Positions 1-6,094 of a DNA stretch of 6,961 bases are shown piece by piece. Origin of the DNA: an uncultured Microbacterium sp. (GTDB lineage Bacteria > Actinomycetota > Actinomycetes > Actinomycetales > Microbacteriaceae); assembly GCA_937926065.1 (NCBI GenBank), contig CALANM010000077.1:1-6961 (forward strand), in the 5' to 3' direction. The notes under the pieces are model-generated. The model was not told where the DNA came from. It searched no databases and worked only from the letters and a program-made list of their open reading frames with translations. Every line of letters starts with the position of its first letter. Position 1 is the stretch's first letter. A program made the translations under genes and the position numbers.

Positions 1-54
1 CGCCAGGGCCACCGTCAGGACCTCACGCGCGTCAAGATCACCGGCATCAAGTAA
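1..54 (+). CDS. rplU: 50S ribosomal protein L21, C-terminal end (5' truncated by the window)
   Basis: Only the last 17 codons and the TAA stop are present, reading ...HRQDLTRVKITGIK. L21 (bL21) proteins typically end with a basic GHRQ-type segment followed by a short beta strand such as TxVKIxxI, and this matches. L21 binds 23S rRNA in the large subunit. The identification also rests on context: rpmA starts 18 bases after the stop, and rplU-rpmA-obg is a very common bacterial order. The start and most of the protein lie outside the window, so completeness cannot be judged. Confidence 0.9.
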   Translation, partial: RQGHRQDLTRVKITGIK

Positions 55-72
55 GCCAGGGAGACGCTTCAG

Positions 73-330
73 ATGGCACACAAAAAGGGCGCAAGCTCCA
101 CTCGTAACGGTCGTGACTCCAACGCTCAGCGACTGGGCGTGAAGCGCTTCGGCGGCCAGACGGTCAACGCGGGCGAGATCCTCGTCCGTCAGCGCGGCAC
201 GCACTTCCACCCCGGCGCTCTCGTCGGTCGTGGCGGCGACGACACGCTGTTCGCCCTCGCCGCCGGCTCGGTCGAGTTCGGCACCAAGGGCGGCCGCAAG
301 GTCGTCAACATCGTCCCCGTCGCGGAGTAA
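73..330 (+). CDS. rpmA: 50S ribosomal protein L27
   Basis: The product has 85 residues, the usual size for bL27. It starts MAHKKGASSTRNGRDS and continues with LGVKRFGGQ and ILVRQRGTHFHPG, the family's hallmark segments. L27 sits at the 50S peptidyl-transferase centre, where its flexible basic N-terminus contacts tRNA ends. There is no N-terminal extension of the kind that Firmicutes L27 carries and removes with the Prp protease, so after Met removal the chain should already begin AHKKG. A Shine-Dalgarno sequence AGGGAG (58-63) lies 9 bases before the ATG. It is almost certainly cotranscribed with rplU, given the 18-base gap. A strong hairpin follows at 382-409. Confidence 0.98.
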   Translation: MAHKKGASSTRNGRDSNAQRLGVKRFGGQTVNAGEILVRQRGTHFHPGALVGRGGDDTLFALAAGSVEFGTKGGRKVVNIVPVAE

Positions 331-381
331 TCCGACCGGCGAGGCAACGGCAGCCGACGAGGCTGTCCCACAAACCCTTGG

Positions 382-417
382 CGAGGGGCGGGCTTCGGCT
401 CGCCCCTCGTCTGTTTT
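382..417 (+). terminator. GC-rich hairpin with UUCG loop and T-rich tail between rpmA and obg (likely attenuating terminator)
   Basis: CGAGGGGCG at 382-390 pairs perfectly with CGCCCCTCG at 401-409. The stem continues inward through a G-T pair and two more pairs to a C(TTCG)G tetraloop at 393-398, giving about 12 base pairs. TCTGTTTT follows at 410-417. This is the form of a Rho-independent terminator, although the T tract is interrupted. No promoter can fit between the hairpin and the obg ATG at 433, so obg probably depends on readthrough. The element would then lower obg-proB expression relative to the ribosomal protein genes. That role is an inference; the hairpin is directly visible. Confidence 0.7.
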
Positions 418-432
418 ACAGAGGAGACCGAC

Positions 433-1938
433 ATGGTGACGTTCGTCGACCGGGTCACGCTGCACCTGCGTGCCGGCAAAGGCGGCAACGGCTGCGTGTC
501 GGTGCGCCGTGAGAAGTTCAAGCCGCTCGCCGGCCCTGACGGGGGCAATGGCGGGCACGGCGGCGACATCATCCTCGTCGCCGATCCGCAGGTGACGACG
601 CTCCTGTCGTACCACCATTCACCTCATCGCTCAGCCGGCAACGGCGGCTTCGGCATGGGCGACAACCGCTCTGGCGCCACGGGGGAGAGCCTCGAGCTCG
701 CCGTTCCCGTCGGCACCGTCGTGAAGGATGTCGACGGCGAGGTCCTCGCCGACCTCATCGTTCCGGGCACACGCTTCGTCGTCGCTCCGGGCGGCCAGGG
801 CGGCCTCGGCAACGCCGCGCTCGCGTCGCCGAAGCGCAAGGCGCCGGGCTTCGCTCTCCTCGGAACGCCCGGCTGGGAAGGCGATGTGGTCCTCGAACTG
901 AAGACCGTCGCCGACGTCGCGCTCGTCGGCTTTCCTTCCGCCGGCAAATCGAGTCTGATCGCCGCGATCTCGGCCGCGCGCCCGAAGATCGCCGACTATC
1001 CGTTCACGACGCTGCATCCGAACCTCGGTGTGGTGCAGGCGGGCGACAATCGGTACACCGTGGCCGATGTGCCTGGTCTCATTGAAGGCGCCAGCGAGGG
1101 CAAAGGCCTGGGCCTCGAGTTCCTGCGTCACGTCGAACGCTGCACGGCTCTCGTGCATGTGCTCGACTGCGCGACTCTCGAGCCGGGGCGCGACCCGCTG
1201 ACCGACCTGGACGTGATCCTCGAGGAGCTGCGCCGGTACCCCGTCCCTGAAGGGCAGGTGCCGTTGCTCGAGCGTCCCCAGTTGGTCGCCCTGAACAAGG
1301 TCGACGTGCCCGAGGCCCGCGATCTCGCCGAGCTCGTGCGGCCCGACCTCGAGGCGCGGGGCTACCGGGTGTTCGAGATCTCGACCGTCAGTCATGACGG
1401 TCTGCGCCAGCTCACTTTCGCACTGGGTGAGATCGTCGCAGAGCACCGTGCGGCGCAGGCGAGCGCACCGGCGCCAGAGCGCATCATCATCCGTCCGCAG
1501 GGCTCCGAGAAGGAATTCACGGTCCGTGTCGAGGGCGGCACGTACGGCAACGTCTACCGGGTTCTGGGCGGCAAGCCGGAGCGCTGGGTGCAGCAGACCG
1601 ACTTCCAGAACGAGGAGGCGGTCGGCTTCCTGGCGGACCGCCTGGAGAAGCTCGGCGTCGAAGACGAGCTGTACCGCGCGGGCGCCGTCGCGGGCTCGAC
1701 GGTGGTCATCGGCGAAGGCGACGGCATCGTCTTCGACTGGCACCCGTCGCTGTCGTCGGCCGCCGAGCTGATGACCGCTCCGCGCGGCACGGACCCGCGC
1801 CTCGATCTGAACCCGAGGCGCACGACGTCTCAGCGCCGGGAACGCTATCACGAGCGCATGGACGCCAAGGCAGAGGCCCGAGCCGAACTCGAATCGGAGC
1901 GCCTGGCGACCGCTGTCGATCGAGAGGATGACGAGTGA
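433..1938 (+). CDS. obgE: Obg-family GTPase (50S ribosome assembly factor, CgtA)
   Basis: The product is a 501-residue GTPase. The glycine-rich Obg fold spans about residues 1-158 (KGGNGCVSVRREKF and GGNGGHGGD near the start). The G domain spans about 159-335, with G1 GFPSAGKSS (166-174), switch I YPFTTLHPNLG (189-199), G3 DVPGL (212-216), G4 NKVD (288-291) and G5-like IST (326-328). The C-terminal OCT domain lies at about 352-435 (QGSEKEFTVRVEGG onward). A charged Arg/Glu-rich tail of some 65 residues follows, as in many actinobacterial Obg proteins; many other Obg proteins end near the OCT domain. The family binds the 50S subunit and links GTP/ppGpp levels to ribosome maturation, and is usually essential. 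GAGGAG (421-426) lies six bases before the ATG. The stop overlaps proB by four bases. Confidence 0.98.
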   Translation: MVTFVDRVTLHLRAGKGGNGCVSVRREKFKPLAGPDGGNGGHGGDIILVADPQVTTLLSYHHSPHRSAGNGGFGMGDNRSGATGESLELAVPVGTVVKDVDGEVLADLIVPGTRFVVAPGGQGGLGNAALASPKRKAPGFALLGTPGWEGDVVLELKTVADVALVGFPSAGKSSLIAAISAARPKIADYPFTTLHPNLGVVQAGDNRYTVADVPGLIEGASEGKGLGLEFLRHVERCTALVHVLDCATLEPGRDPLTDLDVILEELRRYPVPEGQVPLLERPQLVALNKVDVPEARDLAELVRPDLEARGYRVFEISTVSHDGLRQLTFALGEIVAEHRAAQASAPAPERIIIRPQGSEKEFTVRVEGGTYGNVYRVLGGKPERWVQQTDFQNEEAVGFLADRLEKLGVEDELYRAGAVAGSTVVIGEGDGIVFDWHPSLSSAAELMTAPRGTDPRLDLNPRRTTSQRRERYHERMDAKAEARAELESERLATAVDREDDE

Positions 1939-2759
1939 CGGTAAGCGAGAGATCGGATCTGCCCGGCGCGCGCCGCGTCGTCGTGAAGGTCGGCTCTTCG
2001 TCGATCAGCGGCGAGAACGCAACCAAGATCCGGCCCATCGTTCAGGCCCTCGCCGAGGCGCACGCCCGGGGCACCGAGGTCGTCCTCGTCTCGTCGGGCG
2101 CGATCGCCACGGGCATGCCGTTCCTGGCCCTCGATGAGCGACCGACCGATCTCGCCACACAGCAGGCCGCCGCAGCCGTGGGGCAGAACGTCCTGATCTA
2201 CCGCTATCAGGAGGCGCTGCGCCCGTTCGCGATCGTCGCGGGTCAGGTGCTGCTGACCGCAGGCGACCTCGAGAACCCCACGCCGCGCTCGAACGCACGT
2301 CGTGCCATGGAGCGGCTGCTCGGCCTCCGGATCCTGCCGATCGTCAACGAGAACGACACGGTCGCCACGCACGAGATCCGCTTCGGCGACAACGACCGGC
2401 TCGCGGCCCTTGTGGCGCAGTTGATCAGCGCCGACGCGCTCGTGCTGCTGAGTGACATCGAGAGCCTCTACACGCGCCCGCCGACCGAGCCCGGCGCCGC
2501 GCCGATCGACCGCGTCGCCCCGGACGATGATCTCTCGCAGTTCGAATTCGGCTCGGTGGTGGTTAACAGCGTCGGAACCGGCGGCGCCGCCACGAAGGCA
2601 TCGGCGGCGCGCCTGGCATCCGCAGCCGGCATCGGCGTGCTCGTGACCAGCGCCGACCTCGTCTCGGAGGCGCTCACCGGCCAGGCGGTGGGAACATGGT
2701 TCGCACCCAATCCCGACGCTCCGCGGCCCGCGGCGACAGCGTCGATCCGCACCGCCTGA
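1935..2759 (+). CDS. proB: Glutamate 5-kinase (short form, no PUA domain)
   Basis: The product phosphorylates L-glutamate to gamma-glutamyl phosphate, the first step of proline synthesis. It has 274 residues of amino-acid-kinase fold. Visible motifs are VVKVGSSS (16-23), SSGAIATG (53-60), NENDTV (138-143), FGDND (150-154), LLSDIESLY (171-179) and GTGGAATK (214-221), as in known ProB proteins. Many ProB proteins, including the E. coli one at roughly 367 residues, carry a C-terminal PUA domain. This one stops shortly after the kinase domain, so it is the short form. The GTG start at 1935 overlaps the obg stop (GTGA) with GAGAGG (1922-1927) upstream, which implies translational coupling to obg. 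Feedback inhibition by proline is expected for the family but cannot be read from sequence. Confidence 0.97.
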   Translation: MTVSERSDLPGARRVVVKVGSSSISGENATKIRPIVQALAEAHARGTEVVLVSSGAIATGMPFLALDERPTDLATQQAAAAVGQNVLIYRYQEALRPFAIVAGQVLLTAGDLENPTPRSNARRAMERLLGLRILPIVNENDTVATHEIRFGDNDRLAALVAQLISADALVLLSDIESLYTRPPTEPGAAPIDRVAPDDDLSQFEFGSVVVNSVGTGGAATKASAARLASAAGIGVLVTSADLVSEALTGQAVGTWFAPNPDAPRPAATASIRTA

Positions 2760-2797
2760 GCGACGCCGGGAGCGCGTCTCTGGCACCCCATCCTCGG

Positions 2798-2810
2798 TAG
2801 ACTGGCGGGA
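2798..2810 (+). promoter_or_regulatory. Probable -10 element for a leaderless proA transcript
   Basis: TAGACT at 2798-2803 matches the actinobacterial TANNNT -10 pattern. It ends six bases before the proA ATG, so transcription would begin at about 2810, the A of the start codon. The gap between TAGACT and the ATG is GGCGGG, which is too close to the ATG to act as a normal Shine-Dalgarno. No convincing -35 hexamer is visible 16-18 bases upstream. Leaderless mRNAs are common in actinobacteria. Readthrough from proB remains possible because the gap is only 50 bases and shows no terminator. Confidence 0.5.
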
Positions 2811-4069
2811 TGACGACGATCGCCGATACCGCTCAGGAGCGCATGCTGCTGGCGAAGGATGCCGCACGCGAGATCGGGCTCCTCTCGGACGCGCAGAAGG
2901 CGCAGCTGCTGACGGCTATCGCGGCCGCCATCGAGGCCCACGCTGACGAGATCGTCGCCGCCAACGGCGAAGACGTGGCGCGCGGCGAGCAGAACGGCCT
3001 GAGCGCCGGTCTGCTCGACCGTCTGCGCCTCGACGGCGCGCGCGTCGCGGCCCTCGCCACGGCCGTGCGCGAGGTGGCTGCTCTTCCTGATCCTGTCGGC
3101 CGCGTCCTCGAGGAGCGCACGCTGCCGAACGGGATCCGTCTGCAGAAGGTGTCGGTGCCCTTCGGCGTCGTCGGCTCGATCTACGAGGCGCGGCCGAATG
3201 TGACCGTCGATATCGCGGCGCTCGCCCTGCGCTCCGGCAACGCAGTCGTGCTCCGCGGAGGCACCGCCGCGCAGTCCAGCAACGCCGCTCTGGTCGCATC
3301 GATGCGCGGCGCTCTGGCCGACAGCGGCGTGAACCCGGAGGCCATCCAGACCGTCGACGACTTCGGCCGAGACGGGGCACGCGCGCTCATGCAGGCTCGG
3401 GGCGTCGTGGACGTCCTGGTGCCTCGGGGCAGTGCCGAGCTGATCGAGACAGTCGTCACCGGGTCGTCAGTGCCGGTCATCGAGACCGGAGCAGGCGTCG
3501 TGCACGTCGTGCTCGACTCGTCGGCGCCTCTCGACTGGGCTCGCGACATCGTCGTGAACGCCAAGGTCCAGCGTCCGAGTGTCTGCAACGCCGTCGAGAC
3601 GGTGCTCGTGATGCGCGACGCCGCCGAGCGACTGCTCCCGGATATCGCGCGTGCCCTTCAGCAGGAGGGCGTGACGATCCACGGCGATGCCGTGGTTCAG
3701 TCGCTTGTTCCCGGCGCCATCCCGGTGACAGAAGAGGACTGGGCGACCGAGCACATGAGCCTTGACCTGTCCGTGCGTGTGGTCGACGACCTCGACGAGG
3801 CGCTCACCCACATCCGCACCTATTCGACAGGCCACACGGAGTCGATCGTCACCGCCGATGAAGCGCGGGCCGAGCGATTCCTGGCCGAGGTCGATTCGGC
3901 GGTCGTCATGGCGAATGCCTCCACACGATTCACTGACGGCGGGCAGTTCGGGTTCGGCGCCGAAGTCGGCATCTCGACGCAGAAGCTCCACGCCCGCGGT
4001 CCGATGGGCCTTCCGGAACTCACCAGCACGAAGTGGCTCGCTCGTGGCACCGGGCAGATCCGCGATTGA
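2810..4069 (+). CDS. proA: Glutamate-5-semialdehyde dehydrogenase (gamma-glutamyl phosphate reductase)
   Basis: The product reduces gamma-glutamyl phosphate with NADPH to glutamate-5-semialdehyde, the second step of proline synthesis, and uses the product of proB just upstream. Its 419 residues match the usual ProA length. The aldehyde-dehydrogenase-type fold shows VPFGVVGSIYEARPNVT (116-132), LRSGNAVVLRGG (140-151), the catalytic cysteine C259 in QRPSVCNAVET, and the family signature running from VDSAVVMANAS (361-371) through FTDGGQFGFGAEVG (374-387). A later in-frame ATG exists at codon 12. The first ATG is preferred because it sits exactly where a leaderless transcript from TAGACT would begin. 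The gene for the third enzyme, proC, is not in the window. Confidence 0.98.
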   Translation: MTTIADTAQERMLLAKDAAREIGLLSDAQKAQLLTAIAAAIEAHADEIVAANGEDVARGEQNGLSAGLLDRLRLDGARVAALATAVREVAALPDPVGRVLEERTLPNGIRLQKVSVPFGVVGSIYEARPNVTVDIAALALRSGNAVVLRGGTAAQSSNAALVASMRGALADSGVNPEAIQTVDDFGRDGARALMQARGVVDVLVPRGSAELIETVVTGSSVPVIETGAGVVHVVLDSSAPLDWARDIVVNAKVQRPSVCNAVETVLVMRDAAERLLPDIARALQQEGVTIHGDAVVQSLVPGAIPVTEEDWATEHMSLDLSVRVVDDLDEALTHIRTYSTGHTESIVTADEARAERFLAEVDSAVVMANASTRFTDGGQFGFGAEVGISTQKLHARGPMGLPELTSTKWLARGTGQIRD

Positions 4070-4074
4070 CGGCC

Positions 4075-4108
4075 TAAACTGAACAACGCACCCGAAATCG
4101 AAACGGAG
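4075..4108 (+). promoter_or_regulatory. Candidate -10 element and ribosome binding site ahead of the 75-residue protein gene
   Basis: TAAACT at 4075-4080 fits the TANNNT -10 pattern. It starts five bases after the proA stop and lies 33 bases before the next ATG, so transcription would begin near 4087 and give a short leader. CGGAG at 4104-4108 lies five bases before the ATG and is a reasonable Shine-Dalgarno. No good -35 hexamer is seen at the normal spacing; a TTGACG at 4066-4071 is far too close to serve. If real, this promoter lets the nadD-rsfS block be expressed apart from the proline genes. Confidence 0.4.
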
Positions 4109-4113
4109 TCCGA

Positions 4114-4341
4114 ATGACCCTCGCCACGATCGCCGCCCTCGCCGCTGCGGAGACCGAGCACCACGGCAACGTCCAGGCAGAGACGTTCATCTTCGGAGTC
4201 GTGGCGTTCGTCCTCTTCCTCCTCCTCGGCCTGGTCACCCTGTCGTACCGCAACGTGGCCAACCGCCACTCGCACAAGGCGGAGGCGTATGCCAAGTCCC
4301 ACGCGCAGGACCTCGCCCAGGCGGGACACGGCCACCACTAG
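4114..4341 (+). CDS. Small single-pass membrane protein, histidine-rich, function unknown
   Basis: I do not recognise a named family for this 75-residue product. A hydrophobic helix covers about residues 24-45 (FIFGVVAFVLFLLLGLVTL). It is preceded by a short, partly acidic stretch (AAETEHH) and followed by a positively charged tail. R46 and R51 with several histidines just after the helix suggest an outside N-terminus and a cytoplasmic C-terminus. Eight histidines (16, 17, 52, 54, 63, 72, 74, 75) are unusual for such a small protein, and the chain ends GHGHH. Strong third-position G/C, a good CGGAG ribosome site and tight spacing to nadD (9 bases) support it as a real gene. It may be a conserved small protein of this lineage, but that was not checked. 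Confidence 0.85.
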   Translation: MTLATIAALAAAETEHHGNVQAETFIFGVVAFVLFLLLGLVTLSYRNVANRHSHKAEAYAKSHAQDLAQAGHGHH

Positions 4342-4350
4342 GCCGCCCGG

Positions 4351-4947
4351 ATGGCATCGGCACGCGGCCCTCGGGTCGGAGTGATGGGTGGGACGTTCGA
4401 TCCCATTCACCACGGACACCTGGTCGCGGCCAGCGAGGTGGCCCAGTCGTTCGACCTCGACGAAGTGATCTTCGTCCCCACAGGCATGCCCTGGCAGAAG
4501 CAGGACGTGACGCCCAGCGAGCACCGCTACCTCATGACCGTCATCGCGACCGCATCGAACCCGCGGTTCACGGTCAGCCGCGTCGACATCGACAGAGCTG
4601 GCCCGACGTACACGATCGACACACTGCGCGACTTGAAGGAGCAGCGACCCGACGCAGAACTGTTCTTCATCACGGGAGCCGACGCGATCGCTCAGATCCT
4701 GAGCTGGCGCAACCACGACGAACTCTGGGACCTCGCGCATTTCGTGGCCGTGTCGCGGCCCGGTCATGAACTCAGCATCGAGGGACTCCCGACCGACGAC
4801 GTCAGCCAACTGGAGATCCCCGCTTTGGCCATCTCGTCCACCGACTGCCGCGAGCGAGTACGTCAGGGACACCCCGTGTGGTATCTCGTTCCCGACGGCG
4901 TCGTCCAATACATTGCGAAGCACCACCTTTACCGGAGTCAGGCATGA
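4351..4947 (+). CDS. nadD: Nicotinate-nucleotide adenylyltransferase
   Basis: The product transfers AMP from ATP to nicotinate mononucleotide, giving nicotinate adenine dinucleotide for NAD synthesis. Its 198 residues fit the family. The nucleotidyltransferase signature GGTFDPIHHGH (13-23) with the catalytic (H/T)xGH motif HHGH (20-23) is near the N-terminus. TYTIDTL (86-92) and FFITGADAI (105-113) are typical mid-protein segments, and ISSTDCR (161-167) is the C-terminal ISSTxxR nucleotide-binding motif. The ATG at 4351 leaves an eight-residue lead before the first beta strand. No good Shine-Dalgarno precedes it (GCCGCCCGG), so translation probably depends on coupling to the small gene nine bases upstream. 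Later starts at 4381 (GTG) and 4384 (ATG) would cut into the Rossmann core. The stop overlaps the next gene as ATGA. Confidence 0.97.
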   Translation: MASARGPRVGVMGGTFDPIHHGHLVAASEVAQSFDLDEVIFVPTGMPWQKQDVTPSEHRYLMTVIATASNPRFTVSRVDIDRAGPTYTIDTLRDLKEQRPDAELFFITGADAIAQILSWRNHDELWDLAHFVAVSRPGHELSIEGLPTDDVSQLEIPALAISSTDCRERVRQGHPVWYLVPDGVVQYIAKHHLYRSQA

Positions 4948-4973
4948 GCACACCCGAAGAGACGCCTCAGCTG

Positions 4974-5030
4974 ACACGCAGGCAGCTGCGCGAACTGCGC
5001 AACACGGCCGCCACGCCGATCATCACTGAG
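4974..5030 (+). repeat. First copy of TRRx(L/I)R...RTAxxPxIT motif (protein-level internal repeat)
   Basis: Codons 11-29 of the interrupted membrane protein read TRRQLRELRNTAATPIITE. A second, divergent copy is found at 5151-5215. The shared pattern is TRR-x-(L/I)-R, then arginines and R(N)TA, then P-x-I-T and Glu. The repeat is visible in protein sequence and only loosely in DNA. Confidence 0.6.
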
Positions 5031-5150
5031 ACGCAGGAGCGGGCCACGGAACAGCCGCCTGCTCCGTCGCCGCGTGCCGCCGAGCCCGACGCATCGCCTG
5101 AGCCCGTCGCACCGCCCGAGACGCCCGCCGAGCCGGCGGCGCCCCCGACG

Positions 5151-5215
5151 ACGGCCGCGAGATCCGCCAGCGCGAGCGGCTCCGCACCGCGTCCGTGCCG
5201 GTGATCACCTCCGAG
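5151..5215 (+). repeat. Second copy of the motif, carrying the frame break
   Basis: With one base restored after 5153 this stretch encodes TRREIRQRERLRTASVPVIT followed by Ser-Glu. It aligns with the copy at 4974-5030: TRR, I/L-R, R-TA, P, IT and E are shared. Inserting a C between 5153 and 5154 turns the observed ACG GCC GCG AGA into ACG CGC CGC GAG (T R R E). The repeat therefore suggests where the missing base lies. Confidence 0.55.
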
Positions 5216-6094
5216 ATCCTGGCGGTGACGGCGGCCGAACGTGAAAAGCATGCCGCCGAGCGGGCAGCTGCGGAAGTCCCCGCCGACGACTGGTCCGACC
5301 CCTCCGCGAGCTCCGCGACATCAGTCGAAGAGCAGTCGCCGGATCGTGCGTCGGAGGTCGTGCAGGCGGAGACCGTCGATGAGGCTCCCGCTCAGCCGAT
5401 CGAGAGCGAGAGCAGCCTCGCGGCAGTCGAGGAACTCGTCGTCACAGAGGTCCACGCAGACGAGGGCGCCGCTGGCGGCGGGCCGAGCGCCGCTGTCGAG
5501 GCGGAGCGCACCGATGCTGCCGCCGGTGCAGCCGATTCTGAAGCCGACGGCGCTGAACCCGCTCCATCAGCCGACGCGGAGGAGGACGAGAAGCGCGTCG
5601 TGGCCTCTGCATTCGGCGCTGACCTTCTCCAGGGGACGTCTGGGGAGCCCGAGGTCCCAGCATCCTTCGACCAGCTCCTGACGCGCGGAAGCGCGGCGAC
5701 GGGCGCGATCTCGATGCCGAACGCGCTCATCCTCTCGCAGACGCCCGAGGGAGGGTCCCTCACCGCCCCCGTCACAGCGACGGGCGAGATCCTCATCACG
5801 GGCACCTTCGCTCTGCCCGATCACTACGGGTCCACGGGCACCGTCCCCGGCCACGCCGACGGCAAGGAGGCGGATGCCGTCCTGGTCGATGGCGAGCTGC
5901 CGGCGGCGTCGTCACCCACCCCGATCGCGGCAAGCGCCGCGATCAGCACCATCAAGAGCGCGGATGAGATCATCAAGCCGCCGGCGCCGGAGCGGGGGAG
6001 CCGCCTCATGGTGGTCCTCGCCATCACCGCCGGTGTGCTGGCTGTCGCGCTTGCGGGCGTGCTCATCCTCGCCATCACGACAGGTATTTTCTGA
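5195..6094 (+). CDS. Downstream frame of the interrupted gene: acidic domain, conserved-looking region and C-terminal membrane helix
   Basis: If read alone, the downstream part would start at GTG 5195 and give 299 residues, but no Shine-Dalgarno precedes that codon. Coding character extends upstream of it (EIRQRERLRTAS before VPVIT), so this is better seen as the body of the broken gene than as a separate gene. Residues ~1-130 are rich in Ala, Glu, Asp and Pro and strongly acidic. Residues ~135-265 have ordinary composition, with segments such as SFDQLLTRGSA, SMPNALILSQTPEGG, ATGEILITGTFALP and KSADEIIKPPAPERGSR. Residues 271-298 form one long hydrophobic helix ending in TTGIF at the stop. 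No enzyme motif is visible. The TGA at 6092-6094 shares its last base with the ATG of rsfS. Confidence 0.6.
   Translation: MPVITSEILAVTAAEREKHAAERAAAEVPADDWSDPSASSATSVEEQSPDRASEVVQAETVDEAPAQPIESESSLAAVEELVVTEVHADEGAAGGGPSAAVEAERTDAAAGAADSEADGAEPAPSADAEEDEKRVVASAFGADLLQGTSGEPEVPASFDQLLTRGSAATGAISMPNALILSQTPEGGSLTAPVTATGEILITGTFALPDHYGSTGTVPGHADGKEADAVLVDGELPAASSPTPIAASAAISTIKSADEIIKPPAPERGSRLMVVLAITAGVLAVALAGVLILAITTGIF

Larger units (their letters stand above)
4944..6094 (+). pseudogene. Predicted C-terminally anchored membrane protein gene, interrupted by a frameshift near 5153
   Basis: The gene starts at ATG 4944, overlapping the nadD stop as ATGA, with GGAG at 4934-4937. The first frame reads MSTPEETPQLTRRQLRELR and then Pro/Ala/Glu-rich sequence, and stops at 5202-5204. 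The rest of the protein is in another frame, which is open from 5102 and ends at 6094. Adding one base after 5153 gives a 383-residue chain. It would have an N-terminal basic motif, a Pro/Ala/Glu linker, a second basic motif (residues ~70-91), a long acidic low-complexity region, a region of ordinary composition, and a membrane helix at about 355-382 with almost nothing after it. Such a layout suggests a mostly cytoplasmic protein held by its C-terminus, function unknown. I cannot tell a true mutation from a sequence error. Keeping good coding bias on both sides and tight overlap with rsfS argues for a recent change or an error. Confidence 0.75.

Noticed and set aside
631..1851. Long (406-codon) minus-strand open frame opposite obg
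   Set aside because: Long antisense frames are expected opposite genes with strong third-position G/C. It has no family motifs and the plus strand holds a fully recognisable Obg.
4878..4943. Upstream in-frame extension of the gene that starts at 4944
   Set aside because: It lies inside the nadD coding region. The ATG at 4944 has a GGAG at proper spacing and the typical ATGA overlap.
3820..4977. 385-codon minus-strand open frame across proA, the small gene and nadD
   Set aside because: It spans three well-supported plus-strand genes and their junctions, with no domain signal of its own.
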